A model generated the notes under the pieces. It was not told the DNA's origin, ran no database searches, and was given only the letters and a program-made list of their open reading frames with translations. DNA of 64,000 bases from SIG480 sp045636865 (GTDB taxonomy: Bacteria > Bacillota > Clostridia > Oscillospirales > JAAYXM01), in contig JAZTYJ010000023.1 of the NCBI GenBank assembly GCA_045636865.1, positions 1-64,000 on the forward strand. Direction: 5' to 3'. How positions within the stretch are numbered: the stretch's first letter is position 1; every line of letters begins with the position of its first letter. Shown one piece after another: positions 7,752 to 17,542 of this stretch. Made by a program: the position numbers and the translations under genes.

Positions 7752-8495
7752 ATGGGTATATTCAGAAAAAAGCAGGTTAAGACAGGTGTTGACTTTTCAA
7801 ACCTGCCGGAACATATTGCAATTATACTTGACGGAAACGGACGTTGGGCTAAACGGCGTGGCTTGCCTCGTACGGCGGGTCACGCCGTCGGCAGTGAAAA
7901 TTTCCGCAAAATCGCGACTTACTGCAACGACATAGGTATAAAATACCTCACTGTATACGCTTTCTCAACGGAAAACTGGAAACGTCCGCAGGACGAGGTT
8001 GATACCATTATGCAGCTTCTTGAAAAGTATATTCTTGAGGCTATTGAAGAGGTGCGCAAAAAGAACCTTCGTCTTCAGTTCTGGGGTATTCGCGATAACC
8101 TGAGCGACCGCATCAGACGTCTTATGGAAGAGGCTGAAAAAGAATCCGAAAATATGACGGGTATGCAGGTTAATATATGTCTTAACTACGGCTCACAGAG
8201 CGAAATCACAAATGCTGTCCGCATTCTCGCAAGAGAAATAGAGGCAGGCGAATTGAGAGCTTCGGATATAACTGAAAAGTCAATAGAAGAGAGGCTCTTT
8301 TCGGGCAAAACTCCGGCACCGGATCTTCTTATCCGTCCGGGCGGCGAGATGCGCCTTTCAAACTTCCTCCTCTGGCAGCTTGCATACAGTGAAATGTTCT
8401 TCTCGGATAAGCTCTGGCCCGAGTTTGATGAGGTTGAGCTTAACCGCGCGATTGCGGCATTCCAGGGAAGAAATCGCCGCTTTGGAGGTGTGTGA
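7752..8495 (+). CDS. uppS: Isoprenyl transferase (undecaprenyl diphosphate synthase)
   Basis: A 247-residue cis-prenyltransferase. The signature ILDGNGRWAKRRGLPRTAGH carries the catalytic Asp, followed by YAFSTENWKRP, LNYGSQSEI and PDLLIRPGGEMRLSNFLLWQ. It builds undecaprenyl diphosphate from farnesyl diphosphate and isopentenyl diphosphate, the lipid carrier for peptidoglycan. It sits with dxr and ispG, which make the isoprenoid precursor, and with cdsA. Confidence 0.97.
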   Translation: MGIFRKKQVKTGVDFSNLPEHIAIILDGNGRWAKRRGLPRTAGHAVGSENFRKIATYCNDIGIKYLTVYAFSTENWKRPQDEVDTIMQLLEKYILEAIEEVRKKNLRLQFWGIRDNLSDRIRRLMEEAEKESENMTGMQVNICLNYGSQSEITNAVRILAREIEAGELRASDITEKSIEERLFSGKTPAPDLLIRPGGEMRLSNFLLWQLAYSEMFFSDKLWPEFDEVELNRAIAAFQGRNRRFGGV

Positions 8496-8497
8496 GT

Positions 8498-9310
8498 ATG
8501 AAAACCCGAATTTTAACCGGAATAGTGGCAATAGCTGTTTTTATAACGGTTGTATATCTCTTACCGCCGGTATGCTTTACGGTTGCGGTTGCGGTTATGC
8601 TTGCGATTGCGGCATATGAGCTCACACTTCGCAGTAAAATAGTTTCATCACGCGCAATGTTTGTGTGTTCAGCGGTATTTGCAGCAGCAATGCCGTTTAT
8701 TTTTACTCTGCCAAACTTCGAAAAGTATATTTTTGTCCATATGTTCTTCTGTATGGCTACTCTCTTTGTCATCTGGCTTCTGAGTTATGGCAAGGTTTCG
8801 CTTGTTATGTTTCAGACATCGTTTTTTGCAGGTGCTATAATGCCGTTTCTCTTTTCTTCCATCGTGCAGATACGTCTGATGGAAAACGGTGAGTATATGA
8901 TTCTTTTCCCGTTTCTTGCGGCATGGATGACGGACACGGGTGCATACTTTGTAGGAAGTTTTCTCGGCAGACACAAGCTTTGCGAAAAAATAAGTCCGAA
9001 GAAAACGGTTGAAGGTGCAATAGGCGGAGTTGTCATTTGTGTTCTCTCAATTTTCGTTTTTGCAAAAATAATGGAGGCAAAATTCGGAATGCAGGTCGAG
9101 TATCCGCTTGTAATGGTAGGTGTGCTTGTACTTTCTGTACTTTCGCAGATAGGCGATTTGTCATTTTCAATTATTAAAAGAGAATATAATATTAAGGATT
9201 ACGGAAGTATCATGCCGGGACACGGCGGAGTTTTAGACCGCTTTGACAGCACGATTTTTACAGTCCCGGCGTCATTTATTCTTCTGGTGTTGATGGGCGG
9301 AATGATGTAA
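8498..9310 (+). CDS. cdsA: Phosphatidate cytidylyltransferase
   Basis: About 270 residues, from ATG 8498 spaced 7 bases from GGAGGTG (8484-8490); an in-frame GTG at 8492 is too close to that site. It has multiple membrane helices and the CdsA signature near the C terminus (IKDYGSIMPGHGGVLDRFDS), plus AAWMTDTGAYFVGSFLGRHK. It makes CDP-diacylglycerol from phosphatidic acid and CTP at the membrane. The start lies 2 bases after the uppS stop. Confidence 0.95.
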   Translation: MKTRILTGIVAIAVFITVVYLLPPVCFTVAVAVMLAIAAYELTLRSKIVSSRAMFVCSAVFAAAMPFIFTLPNFEKYIFVHMFFCMATLFVIWLLSYGKVSLVMFQTSFFAGAIMPFLFSSIVQIRLMENGEYMILFPFLAAWMTDTGAYFVGSFLGRHKLCEKISPKKTVEGAIGGVVICVLSIFVFAKIMEAKFGMQVEYPLVMVGVLVLSVLSQIGDLSFSIIKREYNIKDYGSIMPGHGGVLDRFDSTIFTVPASFILLVLMGGMM

Positions 9311-9311
9311 A

Positions 9312-10460
9312 ATGGTGAAGAATTTATCAATTTTGGGTTCAACCGGTTCAATAGGGACCCAGACAATAGACGTTGCCAGAACGTTTGGAGTGAACATAAC
9401 AGCGATTGCAGCAAACAGAAATATAAAGTTGCTTGAAGAGCAGATCCGCGAGTTTCATCCGAAGCTTTGCGCGGTTGCAGACGAAGACTCGGCAAAGCAG
9501 CTTAAGGTTGCAGTCGCGGATACCGACTGCAAGGTTCTGGCGGGGCGCGAGGGAATCTTTGCGGTTGCGGAGGAGAAGGATGCTGACACGGTTATGTCAT
9601 CCCTTGTCGGAATGGCGGGAATCGAGCCGACTCTCCGTGCGATAGAGGCAGGCAAGGATATTGCGCTTGCAAACAAAGAAACGCTTGTTTGTGCAGGAAA
9701 AAACATAATGCAGGCGGCGAGAGAAAAGGGAGTAAAGATTATCCCTGTCGATTCGGAGCATTCCGCAATTTTTCAGTCGCTTCACGGCTCAAGGTATCCG
9801 GGGCACGAGCTTCGCAGAATAATTCTCACGGCATCAGGCGGACCGTTTTACGGCAGACGCGCAGATGAGCTTAAAAACGTAACGGTTGCAGATGCGCTAA
9901 ATCATCCGAATTGGAGCATGGGCGCAAAGGTCACGATAGATTCCGCAAGCCTTATGAACAAAGGGCTTGAGTTTATGGAGGCTATGTGGCTCTTTGATGT
10001 TGAACCTGAAAAAATTGAGATAGTTGTTCACAGGGAGAGCATAGTTCATTCGATGGTAGAGTTTTGCGACGGTGCAGTTATCGCACAGCTCGGAACGCCT
10101 GATATGAGAACGCCGATTGCTCTTGCGCTGACTTACCCCGAAAGAAAAGATTTCGGTGGAAAGTTTATCGACTTTACAACTATGAAAAAGCTTTCGTTTG
10201 ATCTTCCGGATACGGAAACCTTCAGATGTCTTTCTCTTGCGCTTTCTGCCGCAAAAAGAGGGGGAACAGCAGGCGCTGTTCTCAACGGCGCAAACGAAGC
10301 TGCGGTTGATTTGTTCTTAAATTCAAAAATAAAATTTCTTGAAATTGCAGACTATATAGAAAGAGCTTGGGAGAAAGTCGGAATTTCAGACAACCCAACG
10401 CTTTCGGAAATTATTGCGGCATCTGAAAATGCACGCGATGCGGTTTATTCAATGGTTTAG
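9312..10460 (+). CDS. dxr: 1-deoxy-D-xylulose 5-phosphate reductoisomerase
   Basis: A 382-residue NADPH-dependent enzyme of the MEP pathway. The nucleotide site is LGSTGSIGTQTIDVA at the N terminus. Other hallmarks are DIALANKETLVCAG, IIPVDSEHSAIFQSL, LTASGGPFYG, NHPNWSMGAKVTIDSASLMNKGLEF and VHRESIVHSMVEF, which include the metal and substrate ligands. It converts DXP to MEP. It begins one base after the cdsA stop. With ispG three genes on, it shows isoprenoids are made by the MEP route. Confidence 0.97.
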   Translation: MVKNLSILGSTGSIGTQTIDVARTFGVNITAIAANRNIKLLEEQIREFHPKLCAVADEDSAKQLKVAVADTDCKVLAGREGIFAVAEEKDADTVMSSLVGMAGIEPTLRAIEAGKDIALANKETLVCAGKNIMQAAREKGVKIIPVDSEHSAIFQSLHGSRYPGHELRRIILTASGGPFYGRRADELKNVTVADALNHPNWSMGAKVTIDSASLMNKGLEFMEAMWLFDVEPEKIEIVVHRESIVHSMVEFCDGAVIAQLGTPDMRTPIALALTYPERKDFGGKFIDFTTMKKLSFDLPDTETFRCLSLALSAAKRGGTAGAVLNGANEAAVDLFLNSKIKFLEIADYIERAWEKVGISDNPTLSEIIAASENARDAVYSMV

Positions 10461-10463
10461 AGG

Positions 10464-11501
10464 GTGATTCTTATTTACGTCGCACTTGCAGTATTTTTAT
10501 TCGGAATTTTGATTGCAGTCCACGAATTCGGACACTTTATAACGGCGAAGATGTCAGGTGTAAAAGTCAACGAATTTGCGATAGGTATGGGACCTGCAAT
10601 CTTTAAAAAGAAGGGAAAAGAAACTCTGTACGCGCTCAGAATCCTACCGTTTGGAGGGTATTGTGCGATGGAGGGGGAGGACTCGGGTTCGGATGATCCG
10701 CGCGCATTTTCCGCCCAGCCTGCTCATATGAGAAGTCTTATCGTAGTTGCAGGTTCTGTTATGAATCTCATCGCAGGTTTTCTTGTTCTTCTCATAGTTT
10801 TTGCACCCATAAGAGAGTGGTATATCCCGACTGTACAAAATGTTGTATACCACACCGAGTATAATGAAAATATGATTGCGCCCGGTGATGTGATGCGGGA
10901 TATCAACGGTTATCGGATATATCTCTTCGGAGATATTTCAACTGCAATTATGCGCGGTTCTGATGACGGAAAATATGACATAACCGTTGTGCGAAACGGA
11001 AAAGAGAAAATTCTCACAAATGTTTCGCTTGCCCCGGGAGAAACTACCGAAGTTCCGGGCGGAAAAATGGGTGCAACGATCGAGTTTGCAACGGAAAAGT
11101 CAACTTTTCTCGGCAAGGTGAGGTATACCTTTTTAAACGGAACAAACCTTGTGCGCCTTGTTTTTGTAGGTCTTTCCGAACTCATCTCCGGAGGGGTTTC
11201 AAAGGATGATGTTTCAGGGCCGATAGGCATCGGAAAGGTAATGGCGGATACGGCAAAAGTCAGCCTTTCGTCGCTGTGGTATCTTCTTGCTTTTATATCC
11301 ATAAACCTCGGTATAATGAATCTTCTGCCTCTACCTGCTCTCGACGGAGGTCGACTTTTCTTTATACTTATCGAGCTTATATTGAGAAAACCGGTTCCGG
11401 CAAAATATGAGGGTTATGTTCATGCTGCGGGATTTGTCATCCTGATGATCTTTATGTTGTTTGTAACGTATAACGATATTATAAAAATCTTTTTTAAATA
11501 A
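10464..11501 (+). CDS. rseP: Site-2 protease RseP-like (M50, PDZ domain)
   Basis: A 345-residue membrane metalloprotease. HEFGH at residues 20-24 lies in the first helix and the third metal-ligand motif LLPLPALDGGR is in the C-terminal helices. A PDZ-like domain (about residues 115-200, around IAPGDVMRDINGYRI) lies between. The GTG at 10464 touches its own AGAGG site, so a slightly different non-ATG start is possible, but the length before HEFGH fits the family. It cleaves membrane-embedded anti-sigma or signal-peptide substrates. The dxr-rseP-ispG order is typical of Clostridia. Confidence 0.93.
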   Translation: MILIYVALAVFLFGILIAVHEFGHFITAKMSGVKVNEFAIGMGPAIFKKKGKETLYALRILPFGGYCAMEGEDSGSDDPRAFSAQPAHMRSLIVVAGSVMNLIAGFLVLLIVFAPIREWYIPTVQNVVYHTEYNENMIAPGDVMRDINGYRIYLFGDISTAIMRGSDDGKYDITVVRNGKEKILTNVSLAPGETTEVPGGKMGATIEFATEKSTFLGKVRYTFLNGTNLVRLVFVGLSELISGGVSKDDVSGPIGIGKVMADTAKVSLSSLWYLLAFISINLGIMNLLPLPALDGGRLFFILIELILRKPVPAKYEGYVHAAGFVILMIFMLFVTYNDIIKIFFK

Positions 11502-11519
11502 ATTTATTTGGTGATTATT

Positions 11520-12569
11520 ATGACATACAGAAAAACTACACGCGAGATGAATATCGGAGGGGTAAAGATTGGCGGAGGTGCGCCGATAGCGGTGCAGTCA
11601 ATGTGCAACACTGACACCCGCGATGTAGCCGCAACGCTTGATCAGATAGAAAAGTTAAAAAAAGCCGGATGTCAGATCGTGCGTGTGGCCGTAGTTGATA
11701 AAGCTGCGGCTTTTGCCATCGGCGAAATAGCAGAAAAGTCAGGCGTGCCGATAGTTGCTGACATACATTTCGACTGGAGACTCGCGGTAGAAGCGGCACA
11801 CGCAGGTGCAGCAAAAATAAGAATCAACCCCGGTAACATCGGAGATCCGGATCGCGTGCACGAGGTTGTAAAAGCATGCCGCGAAAAGAATATTCCCATA
11901 AGAATCGGTGTAAATGCAGGTTCTTTGGAAAAAGAAATTCTTGCAAAATACGGTGTATGTGCAAAAGCAATGGTGGAATCTGCAAAGTTTCACGTTTCAA
12001 TGCTTGAGAAATTTGATTTTGATGATATCTGCATATCTGCAAAAGCATCATCGGTAAAGCTTACAATAGATGCATACAGAAGTCTTTCAGAACAGTTTAA
12101 CTATCCGCTTCACCTCGGAGTTACCGAGGCGGGAACAATAAAAATCGGAAGACTGAAATCGGCGATTGGCATCGGTTCACTTCTCCTTGACAGAATAGGT
12201 GATACCATCCGCGTATCGCTTACGGATGACCCTGTGCACGAAGTTGAGACAGCCTATGACATTCTCCACTCAATAGGACTCTCTGAAAATACTCCGCAGC
12301 TTGTATCGTGTCCGACCTGCGGAAGATGTATGATAGATCTCATTCCGATTGCAAAAGAGGTTGAAGAGCGCCTTTCGACGATTAAAAAACCGATAAAGGT
12401 TGCGGTTATGGGTTGCATCGTAAACGGACCGGGTGAGGCGCGCGAAGCCGATATTGGTATGGCAGGAGGAAAGGAGCTCGGCATTCTCTTTAAAAAGGGA
12501 GGGATTGAAAAGAAGGTCCCAATGAATCAGATAGTGGACGAGCTTGTAAAAATGGCAGAGGAGCTATAA
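11520..12569 (+). CDS. ispG: 4-hydroxy-3-methylbut-2-en-1-yl diphosphate synthase (GcpE)
   Basis: About 349 residues from ATG 11520; the frame is open 12 bases further to a TTG. The N-terminal TIM barrel contains GGGAPIAVQSMCNTDT and PIVADIHFDWRLA. The C-terminal iron-sulfur domain has LVSCPTCGRC and VMGCIVNGPGEA, supplying the three Cys of the [4Fe-4S] cluster. It converts MEcPP to HMBPP using ferredoxin or flavodoxin electrons, in keeping with an anaerobe. Confidence 0.97.
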   Translation: MTYRKTTREMNIGGVKIGGGAPIAVQSMCNTDTRDVAATLDQIEKLKKAGCQIVRVAVVDKAAAFAIGEIAEKSGVPIVADIHFDWRLAVEAAHAGAAKIRINPGNIGDPDRVHEVVKACREKNIPIRIGVNAGSLEKEILAKYGVCAKAMVESAKFHVSMLEKFDFDDICISAKASSVKLTIDAYRSLSEQFNYPLHLGVTEAGTIKIGRLKSAIGIGSLLLDRIGDTIRVSLTDDPVHEVETAYDILHSIGLSENTPQLVSCPTCGRCMIDLIPIAKEVEERLSTIKKPIKVAVMGCIVNGPGEAREADIGMAGGKELGILFKKGGIEKKVPMNQIVDELVKMAEEL

Positions 12570-12576
12570 AACTAAT

Positions 12577-15500
12577 ATGGATACAAAAACAATGAAGCTG
12601 TTTTGTGATGTGTTCCGGTTAGGAGAAGAAATTCTCTCTCCGTTTTCAAACGTATACATAAAATCAATGACAGCAGATAAAACTGAAAACAGAATAACGG
12701 CATATCTTTATTCGGAGACGTTTATTGAGCCTGAAGATATTGCACTTGCGGAAAATGAAATCGCAAGAAGGTACAAGCTTTCGGGGGCAAAGCTTATTCC
12801 GTCTTATCCGAAGGCCCTTTTTGGCGATACGTATTTTGAGCATCTGTCAAAACGTTTGAAACTTGAATTTCCGTCTGCAACGGGATATCTGTGTAGCGCT
12901 GACTGGAATTTTGACAGTGAGGAAAGTATTCTCAGAATAAGCTTTCAAAGTGAAATCAACGGCTTTTTCAATACGTGTCGGACGTATGTCAAGCGCGCGG
13001 TTGAAACTGAGTTTTCAATGAATATAGATGTCGAAATCGAATCGGAAGAAGGCGACGATTCTGCGGCGGAGGAGAGACTTTTGACGCTCCGTCGTCAGAT
13101 GGAAGAAGAGGCGAAAATTTCAGCACAGAACAGACCTAAAATCGAAGATACGTCAAAGCCGAAGCCTATTGCAGAGATTCAGAAGGAAAAGTTCCGTAAT
13201 AAGAAGTTCCTCAATGAAGAAAAGGGAGAGGTTGTGCTCGGTAAACCTTTCTTTTCGGAGTACATTGAGTTGCGTGACCTTGAGGAGGCTTTTGGGGATA
13301 TTTCCGTTCAGGGAGAGATTTTTGCAACAGAGAGCAAGCCGTTTGAAAATCGCGGAACGGCAATATTCAGCTTTGATATGACAGACTATACAGGCTCTGT
13401 CCGCGTAGTTATAAGAAACATAAAGCTTGACAGTTTACCGGAAGTAGAGAGTAAGCTTAAAAAGGGCACATATGTCCACGTTTACGGACTTTGTCAGTTT
13501 GACAGTTATTTAAAGGACAATGTAATCCGCCCGAGAAACATCGTTCTCGGAAAGAAGAAAATGCGCGAAGATACAGCTGATGAAAAGCGTGTTGAGCTTC
13601 ATCTCCACTCCAGCATGTCAACGATGGACGGTATGACACCTGTAGACAAGCTTATAGCACGCGCTGCAGAATGGGGACACAAGGCGATTGCGATAACTGA
13701 CCACGGTGTATGCCAGGCATATCCCGATGCAATGAACGCAGCAGCAAAGAAGGGTATAAAGGTTCTCTACGGTGTTGAGGCATACTATGGCGGAAGCCGT
13801 GAGACACAGGTGGTAACCGGCTTTATTGATTCTGATTTTGACGGGGAATATGTCTGTTTTGATATAGAGACTACGGGACTCTATAAAAAGACCTGCAAAA
13901 TCATAGAAATTGCAGGTGCAATTTTGCGAAACGGAGAAATCTGTGAGAAATTCCAGACATATGTAAATCCGAATTGTGCAATTCCCGAAAAGATTACCGA
14001 GCTCACGGGAATCACAAACGGTATGGTTGCGAATGCACCGACAATTGAGCGCGCGCTTTCGGATTTTCTCGCCTTTGCAGGCGATCGGCCGTTTGCCGCG
14101 CATAATGCCGAATTTGATATAGGCTTTATAGCTCAGGCGTGTGCTGAACTTGGTATAGAGAAGGAATTCAATTATATTGATTCGCTTGAGCTCGCAAGAA
14201 AGCTTCTTCCCGATATCAAAAACCATAAGCTTGACACGGTGGCAAAAGAACTCAAGCTTCCCAAATTCCAGCATCACAGTGCGCTTGATGATGCAGTTAC
14301 AGAGGCGTTTATTCTTCGAAGCCTTTTTGGAAGACTTCGCGAAAAATATAATATAACCCGTGCAGACGAGCTTAACAATATTCAGGACGGTAACAGTTCG
14401 AATAAAAAGATGAATCGCTACCACATGATAATTCTTGTAAAGAATAAGGTGGGGCTTAAGAATCTCTATAAGCTTGTTTCATATGCGCATCTGAAGTATT
14501 ATAACAAGCGACCGATTATCCCGAAACATGAGCTTGAAAGGCATAGGGAAGGGCTTATTATCGGTTCTGCCTGCGAAGCGGGAGAGCTTTACAGTGCTGT
14601 TGTTGAGGGAAGACGCCGAGGCGATCTTTTAAGACTCGCGCAGTTTTATGATTTCCTCGAGATTCAGCCGATAGGAAACAATGCATTCATGCTTGCAAAC
14701 GGTATTGCGTCGTCTGAAGAGAATATCCGCGACTTCAACAGAACGATTATAAGCCTCGGAGAAGAACTCAATATTCCGGTTGTGGCAACGGGAGACGTTC
14801 ACTTTCTCGAGCCGCACGATGAGTTGTATCGCCGCGTAATTATGGCGAGCAAGAACTTCTCCGATGCCGATAATCAGGCACCGCTTTATCTCAAAACCAC
14901 AAACGAGATGCTTGCGGATTTTGCATATCTCGGATCCGAAAAGGCGTATGAGGTTGTCGTTAAGAACACAAACCTTATAGCCGATATGTGCGAGGATATT
15001 CGCCCGATTCCGAAAGAGCAGTTCCCGCCGTCTATCGAGGGCTCAAAAGATGAGCTTAAGATGCTTTGCTATAATAAAGCTCATGAGCTTTACGGCGAAG
15101 ATCTCAACGAAACTGTAAAAGAGCGTCTTGAGTATGAGCTTTCAAAGATTTTGGGGCACGATTTTGACGTTATGTATATCATCGCGCAAAAGCTTGTTAC
15201 GAAATCTGTCTCCGAGGGTTATCTCGTAGGTTCGCGAGGCTCTGTCGGTTCGTCGTTCGTTGCCTTCCTTTCGGGGATTACGGAGGTTAATGCGCTTCCG
15301 GCACATTACCGATGCCCAAATTGCAAAGGCGTTGACTTCAGCAAATGCGAAGAATATGCAACCGGTGCCGACTTGCCGGATGAGATATGTCCGAAGTGCG
15401 GCACAAAATACGTAAAAGACGGCTTCAACATTCCTTTCCAGACGTTCCTCGGATTTGACGGCGATAAAACTCCTGATATCGATCTCAACTTCTCGGGTGA

Positions 15501-16893
15501 ATATCAGGCAAGAGCACACGCTCACGTCATCGAGCTCTTCGGTGAGGACCACGTTTTCAGAGCCGGAACAATCGGAACGGTTGCGGATAAGACTGCTTAC
15601 GGTTACGTCAAGAAATACCTTGACGAAAGAGGCCTTTCCGTTACACGTGCCGAGGAGAACAGAATAACAGCGGGATGTACGGGAATAAAGCGAACAACAG
15701 GTCAGCATCCGGGCGGTGCGATGGTTGTTCCGAAGGAGTATGAAATTTACGACTTTACACCCATTCAGCACCCTGCAGACGATAAAGAGTCAGGCGTAAT
15801 TACAACGCACTTTGACTACCACTCCATTCACGATAATCTCTTAAAGCTGGATATGCTCGGACACGATGATCCGACAATGATTAAGATGCTTGAGGACTTA
15901 ACGGGAGTAAACGCGCGGGAAATTCCGCTTGACGATGCCGACACGATGAAGATATTCACGTCAATTTCACCGCTCGGAATCGAGCCTGATGCACTTCTCG
16001 GTGAGAGTGGAAGTGTTGCGATTCCTGAATTCGGCACGCATTTTGTTCGTGAAATGCTCAAGGATACACAGCCGACAACGTTTGACGAACTTGCGCGAAT
16101 TTCTGGTCTTTCACACGGTACGGACGTTTGGCTCAATAATGCACAGACTCTTGTAAAAGACGGAGTTGCAACGCTAAAAGAGGTTATCTGTTGCCGAGAC
16201 GATATTATGATTTATCTCATAAGCCGCGGTGTTGACAACAAGCTTTCGTTTACCATTATGGAAAGTGTCCGAAAGGGAAAAGGCTTAAAGCCGGAATGGA
16301 TTGATGAGATGAGGAAAAACAATGTTCCCGAATGGTACATTGAATCCTGCCAGAAAATCAAGTATATGTTCCCGAAGGCTCACGCAGTTGCATACGTCAT
16401 GATGGCGTTCCGGATCGCGTGGTTCAAGGTTCACAGACCAAAGGCGTTTTATGCGGCTTATTTCTCAATCCGTGCAAAGGCGTTTGATGCAGCCGTTATG
16501 ACAAACGGCGATGATGTCGTTCTGTCAAAGATAGACGAAATACGCGCAATGGAAAAGCCGACGCAGAAGGATGAAAATATGCTTGTAACGCTCGAGGTCT
16601 GCCACGAATTTTATAAGCGCGGCTTGAAGTTTGACCCGATTGACCTCTACAAATCCGACTCAAAGGATTTTCTCATAACGGAAAACGGCCTTCTTCCGCC
16701 GTTTACTGCAATTTCAGGTCTTGGTGAGGTTGCGGCACAGAACATAGTTGAAGCAAGGGCAGACGGAAAGTTTATGTCCGTTGAGGATATTCAGAACAGA
16801 TGTGCAAAGGTGTCAAAGGGCGTTATTGAAATGCTTGAGAGCAACAATGTTCTGGAGAGTGTCCCGAATACAACACAGATTTCTCTTTTTTAA
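12577..16893 (+). CDS. polC: DNA polymerase III alpha subunit, Gram-positive type PolC
   Basis: A 1438-residue replicase of the usual PolC length. In order: an N-terminal domain; an OB fold (about 235-325); the first PHP part with VELHLHSSMSTMDG (about 338); an inserted DEDD proofreading exonuclease with CFDIETTGLY (D429, E431) and HNAEFDIGF; the remaining PHP part; a zinc-binding insertion CPNC...CPKC (about 912-947); and the polymerase core with PDIDLNF (about 966-972). The exonuclease inside the PHP domain separates PolC from DnaE. It is the last gene of the pyrH operon, 7 bases after ispG. Confidence 0.98.
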   Translation: MDTKTMKLFCDVFRLGEEILSPFSNVYIKSMTADKTENRITAYLYSETFIEPEDIALAENEIARRYKLSGAKLIPSYPKALFGDTYFEHLSKRLKLEFPSATGYLCSADWNFDSEESILRISFQSEINGFFNTCRTYVKRAVETEFSMNIDVEIESEEGDDSAAEERLLTLRRQMEEEAKISAQNRPKIEDTSKPKPIAEIQKEKFRNKKFLNEEKGEVVLGKPFFSEYIELRDLEEAFGDISVQGEIFATESKPFENRGTAIFSFDMTDYTGSVRVVIRNIKLDSLPEVESKLKKGTYVHVYGLCQFDSYLKDNVIRPRNIVLGKKKMREDTADEKRVELHLHSSMSTMDGMTPVDKLIARAAEWGHKAIAITDHGVCQAYPDAMNAAAKKGIKVLYGVEAYYGGSRETQVVTGFIDSDFDGEYVCFDIETTGLYKKTCKIIEIAGAILRNGEICEKFQTYVNPNCAIPEKITELTGITNGMVANAPTIERALSDFLAFAGDRPFAAHNAEFDIGFIAQACAELGIEKEFNYIDSLELARKLLPDIKNHKLDTVAKELKLPKFQHHSALDDAVTEAFILRSLFGRLREKYNITRADELNNIQDGNSSNKKMNRYHMIILVKNKVGLKNLYKLVSYAHLKYYNKRPIIPKHELERHREGLIIGSACEAGELYSAVVEGRRRGDLLRLAQFYDFLEIQPIGNNAFMLANGIASSEENIRDFNRTIISLGEELNIPVVATGDVHFLEPHDELYRRVIMASKNFSDADNQAPLYLKTTNEMLADFAYLGSEKAYEVVVKNTNLIADMCEDIRPIPKEQFPPSIEGSKDELKMLCYNKAHELYGEDLNETVKERLEYELSKILGHDFDVMYIIAQKLVTKSVSEGYLVGSRGSVGSSFVAFLSGITEVNALPAHYRCPNCKGVDFSKCEEYATGADLPDEICPKCGTKYVKDGFNIPFQTFLGFDGDKTPDIDLNFSGEYQARAHAHVIELFGEDHVFRAGTIGTVADKTAYGYVKKYLDERGLSVTRAEENRITAGCTGIKRTTGQHPGGAMVVPKEYEIYDFTPIQHPADDKESGVITTHFDYHSIHDNLLKLDMLGHDDPTMIKMLEDLTGVNAREIPLDDADTMKIFTSISPLGIEPDALLGESGSVAIPEFGTHFVREMLKDTQPTTFDELARISGLSHGTDVWLNNAQTLVKDGVATLKEVICCRDDIMIYLISRGVDNKLSFTIMESVRKGKGLKPEWIDEMRKNNVPEWYIESCQKIKYMFPKAHAVAYVMMAFRIAWFKVHRPKAFYAAYFSIRAKAFDAAVMTNGDDVVLSKIDEIRAMEKPTQKDENMLVTLEVCHEFYKRGLKFDPIDLYKSDSKDFLITENGLLPPFTAISGLGEVAAQNIVEARADGKFMSVEDIQNRCAKVSKGVIEMLESNNVLESVPNTTQISLF

Positions 16894-16945
16894 GAATCGT
16901 AAATTAAAAAAATAAAGCATTTTTCGACAAAAAAGCAAAAATATA

Positions 16946-16974
16946 TTGCAAAAATCGAAAAAATATGCTATCTT
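16946..16974 (+). promoter_or_regulatory. Candidate promoter upstream of the GNAT-like gene
   Basis: TTGCAA (16946-16951), a 17-base spacer and TATCTT (16969-16974), in an A-rich 110-base gap after polC. Confidence 0.5.
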
Positions 16975-17004
16975 AAATAGAGTATCTGTTGTGAGGTGAA
17001 GAAA

Positions 17005-17454
17005 GTGCGGTTTATTCCGATAAATCTTGATAACGTCAAAAATGCGGCAACTATGTTTGCAGGAATGGCAAGTAAGGAGCCATGGCGAGGTAAGTGGACA
17101 TATTCTTCTGCATATGCCCGTTTGTTTACTATTGCCAAATCAGTCGGATTTATGGGATTTATCACAATGGATAATAACGGTCTGCCGTGCGGCTTCATAA
17201 TGGGTAACACCAAAAATAAAGACGATGGAGGTCTTGACTTTCTCATCTGCGAAATCTGTTATCAGAACAGCGAGGCAGGAAACGTCTATGCTCAGAAGAC
17301 CATCGAGTTTCTTGAAGAGCAGCTTGCGGCACGTCATATAGACAGAATGCTCTATATCGGCGAGGCGGGAGAAACAATAAGCAAATATTTCGAGCGTTTC
17401 AATTTCGCCAGAGTAGTGAATTTTGTTGCGGTTGAGAAGAAAATCAGCTCGTAA
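17005..17454 (+). CDS. Small GNAT-like protein, function unknown
   Basis: About 149 residues from GTG 17005, chosen because GAGGTG (16993-16998) is ideally spaced; an in-frame GTG at 16996 overlaps that site. The pattern (a short N-terminal strand RFIPINLD, helices, then GFITMDNNGLPCGFIMG, DFLICEICY, a long helix with AQKTIEFLEEQL, and a final strand) fits a compact GNAT acetyltransferase fold. The acetyl-CoA loop is not clear. No partner gene is evident; it has its own promoter and precedes fba. Confidence 0.5.
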   Translation: MRFIPINLDNVKNAATMFAGMASKEPWRGKWTYSSAYARLFTIAKSVGFMGFITMDNNGLPCGFIMGNTKNKDDGGLDFLICEICYQNSEAGNVYAQKTIEFLEEQLAARHIDRMLYIGEAGETISKYFERFNFARVVNFVAVEKKISS

Positions 17455-17481
17455 AATATGTAAAATTTTTCGGATAAACTC

Positions 17482-17509
17482 TTGATTTTATCTGAAAATG
17501 TGGTAAACT
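17482..17509 (+). promoter_or_regulatory. Candidate fba promoter
   Basis: TTGATT (17482-17487), a 16-base spacer and TAAACT (17504-17509), about 33 bases before the fba ATG. Confidence 0.5.
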
Positions 17510-17542
17510 ATCATAAGTAAAAGTTTTTAAGGAGATGTAATT

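Noticed and set aside
13618..14424. A 268-residue open frame on the minus strand inside polC
   Set aside because: It lies wholly antisense to a confident 1438-residue PolC, shows no recognisable domain and has composition typical of a shadow frame.
15142..15771. A 209-residue minus-strand open frame inside polC
   Set aside because: Antisense to the catalytic core of PolC, with no motif and no ribosome site.
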